The notes under the pieces are model-generated. The model worked only from the letters and a program-made list of their open reading frames with translations, was not told the origin of the DNA and searched no databases. This document shows positions 1-6,690 of a DNA stretch of 64,000 nt, piece by piece. Position 1 is the first letter of the stretch, and the number at the start of each line of letters is the position of its first letter. This DNA is from Rhodopseudomonas pseudopalustris (lineage in GTDB: Bacteria > Pseudomonadota > Alphaproteobacteria > Rhizobiales > Xanthobacteraceae). The DNA is taken from NCBI RefSeq assembly GCF_900110435.1, contig NZ_FODT01000013.1:1-64000 (forward strand). The letters run 5' to 3'. The translations under genes and the position numbers were made by a program.

Positions 1-127
1 CTTGAAACAGCGACAGGCGCAGCAACCGGGACAGAGGCAGATCCGGCGTCGCCGCATCCGCGAAAGGCAGAAAGCGAGACCCGAGCGAGGCCCAGACTCT
101 CATCATCTTTTGGCTGACTGTGTTCAT
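1..127 (-). CDS. pucC: PucC/LhaA-family light-harvesting assembly protein, N-terminal fragment cut by the window edge
   Basis: Only the first 42 codons are present; the gene runs off the left end. The fragment carries PucC-like sequence (…LPFADAATPDLPLSRLLRLSLFQ, residues about 20-42). PucC proteins are major-facilitator-like inner-membrane proteins that help assemble the LH2 antenna. The ATG at 127 lies 188 bases after the pucA stop, in the same orientation as pucBA, which is the usual pucBAC order. A second in-frame pair of ATGs lies at codons 8-9, so the start is not certain. Identification rests on the short conserved segment plus context. Confidence 0.75.
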   Translation of the reverse strand, partial: MNTVSQKMMRVWASLGSRFLPFADAATPDLPLSRLLRLSLFQ

Positions 128-262
128 CGTCCAGCAAATCCAGCTTGCGAGAGGCCAGTGACGTTGGTCACCGATACCCGAACGAACAGCACCACTTTGT
201 GGCCGGAGGTGAACTGCGGCAGATCAAACCGCCACCGCGATTCAGCCGACTACAAAGCAAGC

Positions 263-286
263 GACCGGGACCCTTGGATCCCGGTC
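263..286 (-). other. pucA-pucC intercistronic stem-loop
   Basis: A perfect 8-bp stem (263-270 with 279-286) closes an 8-nt loop, 30 bases after the pucA stop. There is no T-run, so it looks more like an mRNA-stabilising or partially terminating hairpin than a strong intrinsic terminator. Such hairpins between pucBA and pucC are known to raise pucBA transcript abundance over pucC; that this one does so is inference. Confidence 0.55.
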
Positions 287-315
287 CAGCCACAACAGCT
301 TCAACGAAGCTGCAA

Positions 316-495
316 TTAGCCGATGGTGACCGAGCTCTCGATCGCCGCAGTCTTACCGTTCCAGTACTTCGGGAACCAGGTGGTGTGCGACAGCACGGCG
401 TAGTGAACGAGGATGGCGATCACGGTGACGCTGCCGAGCAGAAGCGGCAGGCCAACGGTCGGCTTCACGACAGTCCAAATGCGACCTTGATTCAT
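316..495 (-). CDS. pucA: LH2 (peripheral antenna) alpha polypeptide PucA
   Basis: The 59-residue single-span alpha subunit of the LH2 bacteriochlorophyll antenna sits in the photosynthetic membrane. The N-terminus [12 protein letters not shown] is typical of PucA. The transmembrane helix (about 14-36) contains His31 in LVHYAVL, the axial ligand of the long-wavelength BChl. The segment TTWFPKYW places Tyr44 and Trp45 at the two positions whose hydrogen bonds give 850-nm absorption. A good ribosome site (AAGGAG) precedes the ATG, 12 bases after the pucB stop, so the two are co-transcribed. The C-terminal tail ([10 protein letters not shown]) resembles, from memory, the tail of R. palustris PucAd rather than PucAa/b. 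The gene is too short for most ORF callers. Confidence 0.96.
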   Translation of the reverse strand: MNQGRIWTVVKPTVGLPLLLGSVTVIAILVHYAVLSHTTWFPKYWNGKTAAIESSVTIG

Positions 496-507
496 CTTCG
501 ATACTCC

Positions 508-663
508 TTAGTGCAGCCAGGGCGAGTAAACATACGCCAGGAAGTGCGCAACGATGGCGATCGCGCCGAAAATGCGCGTGCCGTCGATGACGTGCTTGTG
601 GAGCTCTTCCGATTCCGCGATCGTCAGGCCAGTCGGCCAGACCTTGTTCGGATCGTCTGCCAT
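508..663 (-). CDS. pucB: LH2 (peripheral antenna) beta polypeptide PucB
   Basis: The 51-residue beta subunit of LH2 pairs with PucA to form the ring. It begins [14 protein letters not shown], a standard R. palustris PucB N-terminus. [14 protein letters not shown] precedes the membrane helix, and the BChl-ligating His lies in the [11 protein letters not shown] segment near the C-terminus. A perfect AGGAGG ribosome site lies 9 bases before the ATG. It is the first gene of the leftward pucBA(C) unit and is divergent from the phytochrome gene; the 356-base gap between them holds two PpsR-type boxes. The short ORF is fully supported by length, motifs and neighbour. Confidence 0.97.
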   Translation of the reverse strand: MADDPNKVWPTGLTIAESEELHKHVIDGTRIFGAIAIVAHFLAYVYSPWLH

Positions 664-896
664 AGTAAAAACCTCCTAAGAGACTTTCGATCATTCGTGC
701 TGAACCTGCACGTAGGTAGTTTTCGCTGCTACGCCGAACAGAGTTCGCTTGGTCTCAGCAACATTCCGGTTCGCCTCGTCACCCGTCCGCGACGTCAAAT
801 CCAAGAAACTTGGAGCTGGGGCGCTGAACCGATGCGGGGCTCTTCCAGTCTCGGGTGCCGCAGGGCTAAACCCCCTATCGATCACGTTCGAGTGAT

Positions 897-940
897 TGTA
901 AGATTATCCTGACACACATCTTTGTCAATTTAGCATGACA
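897..940. promoter_or_regulatory. Tandem TGT-N12-ACA boxes (PpsR/CrtJ-type operator)
   Basis: Two exact TGT-N12-ACA palindromes lie at 897-914 and 923-940, separated by 8 bp, in the divergent region between pucB and the phytochrome gene. PpsR/CrtJ repressors of photosynthesis genes bind TGT-N12-ACA and bind cooperatively to two sites about 8 bp apart. The second box is 79 bases before the phytochrome start and about 260 bases before pucB. The motif match is read directly; binding is inference. Confidence 0.75.
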
Positions 941-1019
941 CTCCAACCTGTCCGTGTCATACCGGACATCCTCAAGCCGGTCCGCCGACTCCCGGACACG
1001 GAGAATTGAGTAGAATGTG

Positions 1020-3338
1020 ATGCACTCGGGCGTTGACAATTTAGCCGAGTTGAAATTCAGCGCAATCGGGCCGACCGCGTGCGACCGCGAGGCGATTCAT
1101 CTCGCCGGCTCGATCCAGCCGCACGGCGCTTTGCTCGCGGTGACGCCAGAGGATCTGCAGATCGTCCATGCCGGCGGCGAAACTGCAGCGCTGTTGGGCG
1201 TTTCCATCGAATCGCTGGCTGGAGTCTCTGCGTTCACGATTTTCTCGGGCGACCAGATCGCGCGGCTGCGCGCCCTGTTGGGCCCCGATCGCAAGATTGA
1301 ACGGCCTCTGCACGCCTTCACGCTGAAAGCCGCCGATGCGACACCGGTCGACGTCGTGGTTCACCAGGCCTCCGGCCTGCTCGTGCTGGAGTTCGAGCCA
1401 CGCCGCGAGCCAGCTCCAAACAATTCGCTCGCGCTCGTGCAATCGATGATCCGTCACGTGCAGCGCGCCGGAACCGTGCAGGCGTTTTGCGACGCGGTGG
1501 TCGCCGAGGTTCGCGCCGTCACCGGCTTCGATCGGGTGATGATCTATCGCTTCATGCCGGATTGCAGTGGCGAGGTGAAAGCGGAGTCGCGCGCGTCCGG
1601 AATGGAGAGCTTCCTCGGGCTGCGGTATCCGGAGTCCGACATCCCGAAGCAGGCCCGCGCGCTGTATCTCGCGAACTGGATCCGCGCGATCCCCGACGCC
1701 CGCTACGCGCCGGCGCGGATCGTGCCTATGATCGATCCTCGCACCGGACTGCCGCTCGATCTAAGCCAGAGCGTGATCCGCAGCGTATCGCCGGCGCACC
1801 GGCTGTATCTCGCCCATATGGGCGTGGTGGCTTCAATGTCGCTTTCGATCATTCAGCATGGCAGGCTGTGGGGCCTGATTGCCTGCCATCACAGCTCGCC
1901 GCGCTATCTACCCTATCGGATGCGGGAGGCGTGCGAGCTTTTCGCCGAGATGGCGTCATCGCAGCTCGAGGCCAAGGTCGCCGCCGAACAACTCGAGGCA
2001 CGGCTGCGCAGCACGCGGATTCACGAAGAGCTGGTGACGCGGATGAGCCAGGAATCCGACCTCGCCGAGGGCCTGATCAGGTTTCATCCCAACCTGCTCG
2101 ACTTCATTCCGGCGACCGGCGTCGGATTGTGGGTCGACGGTCAATTCACCGGCCTCGGCGTCACGCCCGATGCCGCGCAAACCGAAGCACTGATCGGCTG
2201 GCTGACGGCCACTGCGAATGACGGGGTATTTCAAACCGACGCCCTGCCGCTGATCTATCCGCCGGCAAAAGCCTTTGCCGATTGCGCCAGCGGCCTGATG
2301 GCGCTGTCGCTGTCGAAATCGCCACGCGACTACGTGCTGTGGTTCCGGCCCGAAGTGGTGCGCACCGTCACCTGGGCGGGCAATCCAAACAAGCCGGTCG
2401 GCGTCGGTCCCGATGGCGGCTTCACGAACCCGCGCCGCAGCTTCGCCGCGTGGCAGGAATCGGTGCGGCTGCATTCCGAGCCGTGGCGCGCCTCCGACAT
2501 CGAAGCCGCCCACCGGCTGAGGCTGTCGCTGCTGGAAGTGGTGCTGCGGCGGATCGACGGCATCGCCCGCGAGCGCAAATCGGCGCGGCTGCTGCAGGAG
2601 CAACTGATGCGGCAGGTCGAGATCGGCCTGCGCCGGTCGCAAGACGTCGCCAAGACGCTGCGGGAAGAGACCCGCCGGCGGGTCTCGGTCGAGGCCGACC
2701 TGTCGCAGGTGCTGCGCCGGACGGTCGAGGATCAGGAAGCCGAGCGGCTGCGAATCGCGCGCGAACTGCATGACACGCTCGGCCAGTCGCTGACGCTGCT
2801 GCAGCTCGGCTTCGAGAATCTCGGGCAGGTCGCACCCGACAATGGCGAATTGCAGCGCCGCATCGCCGGCATCAAGACCCTCACGGCCGAGATCGGCCAA
2901 CAGGTCAACCGGCTGGCCTGGGAAATCCGGCCGACCGCGCTCGACGATCTCGGGATCCAGACCGCGGTCCAGCATCTGCTCGACGCATGGAGCGAGAAGT
3001 CGCAAGTGCAGTTCGATCTGCACATGACGCTCGGCGACCGCCGCCTGCCGCCCGCGATCGAGACCACTCTTTATCGCGTGCTGCAGGAAGCGCTGACCAA
3101 CATCGTCCGCCACGCCGCCGCGAGCCATGTCAGCGTCATTTTGCGGCTGTCGGATCGGCAGGTGACGATGGTGGTCGAGGACGACGGCCGTGGCTTCGTC
3201 AATCCCGACGCCGCCCGCCCGCCGGAGCGGCTCGGCCTGCTCGGCATTCGTGAGCGGCTGACGCTGGTCGGCGGCTCGCTCGAAATCGAATCGGCGCCCG
3301 GCAGGGGCACCGCTTTGTTTGCTCGAATTCCGTTGTAA
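1020..3338 (+). CDS. bphP: Bacteriophytochrome histidine kinase (PAS-GAF-PHY-HisKA_3-HATPase)
   Basis: A red/far-red photoreceptor kinase expected to bind biliverdin. Cys21, just before the conserved IHLAGSIQPHG stretch, is at the chromophore-attachment position. The GAF domain shows the YPESDIPKQAR motif and a CHHSSPRYLPYRM segment; the PHY domain has the NPRRSF tongue motif. The output is a NarX-type kinase: IARELHDTLGQSL carries the phosphorylated His, and DDGRGF belongs to the ATPase domain. ATG 1020 is preferred over GTG 1017. The gene is followed 18 bases later by a LuxR-type response regulator and is divergent from pucBA, as for R. palustris bphP4 (RPA1490 in CGA009, from memory), which in that strain has lost the Cys. 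Here the chromophore site looks intact. Confidence 0.95.
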   Translation: MHSGVDNLAELKFSAIGPTACDREAIHLAGSIQPHGALLAVTPEDLQIVHAGGETAALLGVSIESLAGVSAFTIFSGDQIARLRALLGPDRKIERPLHAFTLKAADATPVDVVVHQASGLLVLEFEPRREPAPNNSLALVQSMIRHVQRAGTVQAFCDAVVAEVRAVTGFDRVMIYRFMPDCSGEVKAESRASGMESFLGLRYPESDIPKQARALYLANWIRAIPDARYAPARIVPMIDPRTGLPLDLSQSVIRSVSPAHRLYLAHMGVVASMSLSIIQHGRLWGLIACHHSSPRYLPYRMREACELFAEMASSQLEAKVAAEQLEARLRSTRIHEELVTRMSQESDLAEGLIRFHPNLLDFIPATGVGLWVDGQFTGLGVTPDAAQTEALIGWLTATANDGVFQTDALPLIYPPAKAFADCASGLMALSLSKSPRDYVLWFRPEVVRTVTWAGNPNKPVGVGPDGGFTNPRRSFAAWQESVRLHSEPWRASDIEAAHRLRLSLLEVVLRRIDGIARERKSARLLQEQLMRQVEIGLRRSQDVAKTLREETRRRVSVEADLSQVLRRTVEDQEAERLRIARELHDTLGQSLTLLQLGFENLGQVAPDNGELQRRIAGIKTLTAEIGQQVNRLAWEIRPTALDDLGIQTAVQHLLDAWSEKSQVQFDLHMTLGDRRLPPAIETTLYRVLQEALTNIVRHAAASHVSVILRLSDRQVTMVVEDDGRGFVNPDAARPPERLGLLGIRERLTLVGGSLEIESAPGRGTALFARIPL

Positions 3339-3356
3339 CGCATGGAAGAAAATCCC

Positions 3357-4028
3357 ATGGACCAGCAGACCCCCACCCGATTGCGCGTCTTCCTCGCCGA
3401 CGATCATCCGGTCGTGCTCAGCGGCATGAAGGCTCTCGTCGCCGGCGATCCCGCGATCGAAATCGTCGGCGAGGCGAGCGACGGGCCAAACGCGCTGCGG
3501 CGCGCGATTGAACTGAAGCCGGACGTCGCAGTGCTCGATCTGTCGATGCCCGGCCTGAACGGAATAGAGGTGGCGCGGAAATTCCTCGCCGCCTGTCCCG
3601 AATGCCGGGTGCTGGTGCTGACCGTGCACGAGGACGGCGCCTATCTGCGCCAACTCCTCGACCTCGGCGTGTCCGGCTACGTGCTGAAGCGTTCCGCCAC
3701 CGAAGAACTGATCCGCGGCATTCACGCCGTCGGCTCGGGCGGCATCTATCTCGATCCGGCGATCGCCGGCCGGGCGATCGGCCGCGCCGCGCCGCACGCA
3801 AGCGACAGCGAGGAGCATAGCGCGGTCTCCGAACTCTCGACCCGCGAGATCGAGGTGCTTCGGCTCGCTGCGGTCGGCCACAGCAACAAGACGATCGCCG
3901 CCAAGCTGCAGATCGGCGCCAAGAGCGTCGAGACTTACAAGGCGCGCGGCATGGCCAAGCTCGGCTTCCACAATCGCGTCGAAGTGGTGCGCTTTGCGCT
4001 GAGCATGGGCTGGCTGGCGGATCCGTAG
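3357..4028 (+). CDS. NarL/FixJ-type response regulator, partner of the bacteriophytochrome
   Basis: A 223-residue two-domain regulator. The receiver begins RVFLADDHPVV with acidic-pocket Asp residues and the phospho-acceptor Asp in VLDLSMPG. The LuxR-type helix-turn-helix is LSTREIEVLRLAAVGHSNKTIAAKL. It most likely receives phosphate from the upstream phytochrome kinase and controls transcription, with pucBA the obvious nearby candidate target. An ATG at 3342 is in frame, but only the ATG at 3357 has a ribosome site (GGAAGAA) at suitable distance, so the shorter form is chosen. The HisKA_3-kinase plus LuxR-regulator pairing is the usual one for this kinase class. Confidence 0.92.
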   Translation: MDQQTPTRLRVFLADDHPVVLSGMKALVAGDPAIEIVGEASDGPNALRRAIELKPDVAVLDLSMPGLNGIEVARKFLAACPECRVLVLTVHEDGAYLRQLLDLGVSGYVLKRSATEELIRGIHAVGSGGIYLDPAIAGRAIGRAAPHASDSEEHSAVSELSTREIEVLRLAAVGHSNKTIAAKLQIGAKSVETYKARGMAKLGFHNRVEVVRFALSMGWLADP

Positions 4029-4080
4029 TTACCACACATCGCATTTCGAGGACATTCGTCGTGGCCAGGCTCGTCCCAGC

Positions 4081-4146
4081 CATCCACGTCCTTGCTCCCT
4101 TGCCACGCTCGAGGCGTGGATGCCCGGCACAAGCCCGGGCATGACG
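4081..4146. repeat. Intergenic palindromic repeat (CATCCACG…CGTGGATG type), copy 1
   Basis: The arms CATCCACG (4081-4088) and CGTGGATG (4115-4122) are followed by a CCCGG…CCCGGGCATGACGA module. A related element, with the modules in a different order, lies at 6549-6640. It sits between the convergent ends of the response-regulator and DUF2249 genes. Repeats of this wording are scattered through Rhodopseudomonas and Bradyrhizobium intergenic regions (from memory). Confidence 0.6.
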
Positions 4147-4168
4147 AATACTCGAGCGACGAGAACGA

Positions 4169-4417
4169 CTACGCAGCCCGCCGCAGCTCAACCCGCCACA
4201 CCTCGGGGCCCTGCTCCAGATAGCTCCACTGGCAATCGTCGCCGTGGACCTGCTCGAAGAAGTGCCGCAGCGGCCGTGGGTCGTGGTCGACGACGATCTG
4301 CATCCCCTGCCCCGGCTGCAGATTGTCGAACAGCCGCGGAATGATCTCGTGGCGCTGATGGGGCGGGATCTCACGCACGTCAAGAACGCGCTCTGCGGCG
4401 GGTGCAGCATCGGTCAT
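4169..4417 (-). CDS. DUF2249 domain protein
   Basis: An 82-residue single-domain protein. The family pattern is clear: LDVREIPPHQRHEIIPRLFD near the N-terminus, VVDHDPRPL in the middle, and WSYLEQGPEVWRV near the C-terminus. DUF2249 proteins are small TusA-like folds, often encoded with hemerythrin, NO-responsive or respiratory genes; their biochemical role is not settled. It lies 38 bases after nnrS in the same orientation and is probably the last gene of an nnrU-nnrS-DUF2249 transcript, which suggests a part in nitric oxide or anaerobic respiratory physiology. Confidence 0.85.
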   Translation of the reverse strand: MTDAAPAAERVLDVREIPPHQRHEIIPRLFDNLQPGQGMQIVVDHDPRPLRHFFEQVHGDDCQWSYLEQGPEVWRVELRRAA

Positions 4418-4455
4418 GGCAGCTCTCTTTCGATATCAGGTTGAGGCGGGCGGAG

Positions 4456-5682
4456 TCAGTGCGGCTTGCCTCGGGCCAGCAGCGTCGGGCCGTAGCTCAG
4501 CGCGAAGCCGAGGAAGGCGGCCGACCAGCCCAGCACCGAGACGTGCAGCAGCGGATCGCTCCACGAAGGCAGAAGTGCCGCGCCGACCCGCGCTGTCACG
4601 GCGACCAGAGCGGCGAGATAGACCGCCTGAGTCGGCAGCGACGCCCGCAATTCCTGCCCGGTGTGACCGAGCGAGGCGCGAGTCATCACCGCGAGCGTCA
4701 TGATGCCGGCGCCGCCGACCATCCAGGCATGTATCCCGGCGCTGGGCGGAACCAGCCCGAACGCAGCGCAGGCGGTGAGCAGGAAGCCGAGCGGCACGAA
4801 CAGATAGCCGACATGCAGCACCAGCAGCAGCGGTTCCCGCAGCGTGCGGTCGCCGGCCCACCTCGCCAGCCGGACGAGATGCAGCACGCCGGCGCAGGCC
4901 AGCGCCGTGCCGGTCGCCATGCTGATCGGCAGCACGATCCAGAGTATCAATGTCGCCGCGCTAAAGGCGATGATCGCGATGTCGAGCTTGTTGAACGGCT
5001 GCGGTAGTCGGCCGGGATTTTCGCGCACCAGCCAGTTGCGGGTGAAACTGGGCGTGATCCGTCCGCCAATCAGCGAAATCAGCAGGATCACCACGCCGAT
5101 CCCGGCGCGGATGCCGTAATCGGCGCCGCCGTTGAAATGCGCCTCGAGATGGAACGCGATGTTGCCGGCGAGCAGCAGCGACAGCAGCGCCACGACGTTG
5201 AGATTGCCCCAGTTCTTCCCCGCGGCGATTTCGCGCGCGGCCGCCAGCGCGACCAGCACCATGAAGCTGGCATCGACCAGCAGCGCGACCAGCCAGCCGG
5301 TGTCGGCCGAGAACGTCACGCAAAGCCGCCCGGCGAGCCAGGTCAGCACCAGCACCAGCAACGGCTTGCCCTGCAGCGGCAGCCGGCCGGTCCAGTTCGG
5401 GATCGCGGTCAGCAGAAATCCGGTGATCACCGCCGGCAGATAGCCGTACAGCATCTCGTGGACGTGCCAGTCGCGCGGGACCAACGCGGTCTGCAGCGTC
5501 AGTTCACCGTGATACACCGGCAGCCACAGCAGCACCGCGATCGCTGAAAAGATGGCGCCGAGCAGGAAGAACGGCCGGAAGCCGGCGGACAGCAAGGTCC
5601 AACCGCCCTGCGAACGATAGCGCGGCACCGGCTTGCGCTTGGCCGGGCCGGGGGCGGAAGGATCAATCGTCGTGCTGCTCAT
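4456..5682 (-). CDS. nnrS: NnrS family membrane protein
   Basis: A 408-residue polytopic membrane protein. After a polar N-terminus it shows the NnrS hallmark FRPFFLLGAIFS, then PVYHGELTL, HVHEMLYGY, ITGFLLTAIPNWTGR and, later, GGRITPSFTRNWL. NnrS proteins contain haem and copper and help cells cope with nitric oxide; the family is under NO-responsive control in denitrifiers. The open frame extends 29 codons upstream, but ATG 5682 (MSSTTIDPSAPG) has a ribosome site (GGTGGA) and precedes the conserved part. It lies between nnrU and the DUF2249 gene. No denitrification enzymes are encoded in this window. Confidence 0.92.
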   Translation of the reverse strand: MSSTTIDPSAPGPAKRKPVPRYRSQGGWTLLSAGFRPFFLLGAIFSAIAVLLWLPVYHGELTLQTALVPRDWHVHEMLYGYLPAVITGFLLTAIPNWTGRLPLQGKPLLVLVLTWLAGRLCVTFSADTGWLVALLVDASFMVLVALAAAREIAAGKNWGNLNVVALLSLLLAGNIAFHLEAHFNGGADYGIRAGIGVVILLISLIGGRITPSFTRNWLVRENPGRLPQPFNKLDIAIIAFSAATLILWIVLPISMATGTALACAGVLHLVRLARWAGDRTLREPLLLVLHVGYLFVPLGFLLTACAAFGLVPPSAGIHAWMVGGAGIMTLAVMTRASLGHTGQELRASLPTQAVYLAALVAVTARVGAALLPSWSDPLLHVSVLGWSAAFLGFALSYGPTLLARGKPH

Positions 5683-5809
5683 GGTGTCCACCGGATGTTC
5701 GCGGAGATACTCCGCCAGCGTCCAATGGGTGTAGGAGCCGCAAGCCCGCGCGAAGTTGTGCCAGAGCAAACTCGCGAACGATTTGCGACTGGTTCCATTT
5801 GGAAGCGTT

Positions 5810-6502
5810 TCAGGGCAACGGCGAGACGCCGATCACCATCGGATGCAGCAGCAGCAACACCAACCAGGCGGTCAGGCCGATCGCGAACCGCAGCAGGCTG
5901 ATCCGCCACGATTGCGGCTTGAAGCGTCCCGTCATCGAAGCCGCGAACGGCCAGAACGAAGTCCGCGCCGCCAGCGCATTCCAGGTCTCGCCGCCGAGCT
6001 GCCGCCGCTTACGCCGATCAATCACCACCATGCCGGCGAGCGCGATCAGCGTGAAGAAACCGAACAGCCCGACATGGGCGAGGTCGCCGTTCGGCACCAT
6101 ATGCGCGGCCGCCCACAGCGCGATCGCCCATAGCAGCGGATGCCGGACGATGCCGACGACGCCGGGCTGCGCCGGATTGAACCGCTTGCCGGGATCGCCG
6201 CCGAACGACAGCGGATTGGCGGCGCCGATCCCGAATGCGGCGAGTTGGCAGGCCAGCGGCAGCGCCAGATTGGGCACCCACATCTGCCAGCGCGCGAACG
6301 GCCACAGCTCGACGTAAGGCGCGCGGCCCGCCGCGACGATCAGCCAGGTCAGGACGATCAGCGACGCGACGCTGTAGGCGGCGAGAAACCCGCCCTCGCC
6401 CAGCGCGCCGACCAGCCTCGCCCGCACCGCAGGACGCGCCGGAATGGCGTGGCTGAGCAGGAACACGACGAAGGCGACGATGAATTCAGTCCAGCCGGTC
6501 AA
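5810..6502 (-). CDS. nnrU: NnrU family membrane protein
   Basis: A 230-residue integral membrane protein of the NnrU family (isoprenylcysteine-methyltransferase-like fold). It shows FLLSHAIPARPAVRARLVGALGE near the N-terminus, NPAQPGVVGIVRHPLLWA in the middle and WNALAARTSFWPF later, with five or six hydrophobic spans. NnrU is associated with nitrite and NO metabolism, but its reaction is not known. The start is TTG at 6502; there is no in-frame ATG before the upstream stop, and AGG lies 7-9 bases ahead. It heads the leftward nnrU-nnrS-DUF2249 group. Confidence 0.88.
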   Translation of the reverse strand: MTGWTEFIVAFVVFLLSHAIPARPAVRARLVGALGEGGFLAAYSVASLIVLTWLIVAAGRAPYVELWPFARWQMWVPNLALPLACQLAAFGIGAANPLSFGGDPGKRFNPAQPGVVGIVRHPLLWAIALWAAAHMVPNGDLAHVGLFGFFTLIALAGMVVIDRRKRRQLGGETWNALAARTSFWPFAASMTGRFKPQSWRISLLRFAIGLTAWLVLLLLHPMVIGVSPLP

Positions 6503-6548
6503 GTGAAGCCTCGAGGCTTGCGGTCACATCCTCCGCCTACAATCCGTC

Positions 6549-6640
6549 ATGCCCGCGCATGTCGCGGGCATCCACGTCTTCGAAGCAGTTGCAACGTCAA
6601 AGGCGTGGATGGCCGGGACGAGCCAGGCCATTCCGATGGC
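6549..6640. repeat. Intergenic palindromic repeat, copy 2
   Basis: The element contains a GCCCGCG…GCGGGC hairpin followed by CATCCACG (6569-6576) and CGTGGATG (6604-6611), then a GGCCGGGACGAGCCAGGCCAT module. The arms match those of the element at 4081-4146. It lies between nnrU and the end of pgm. The function is unknown; such repeats may act as terminators or mRNA ends. Confidence 0.6.
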
Positions 6641-6690
6641 GAGGTCGGATGAGTACGACCGCCCCGGGCCGGTTCCGACGTTGTCGCAGA

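Noticed and set aside
2-319. 105-codon plus-strand frame at the left edge
   Set aside because: It is the complement of the pucC start and the pucA-pucC gap and has no protein-like pattern.
943-970. Possible third TGT…ACA pair downstream of the two PpsR-type boxes
   Set aside because: The TGT and ACA elements there are 14 or 8 bases apart, not 12.
1956-3971. 671-codon minus-strand frame opposite the phytochrome and regulator genes
   Set aside because: It is a high-GC antisense shadow of two well-supported plus-strand genes and has no family-like sequence.
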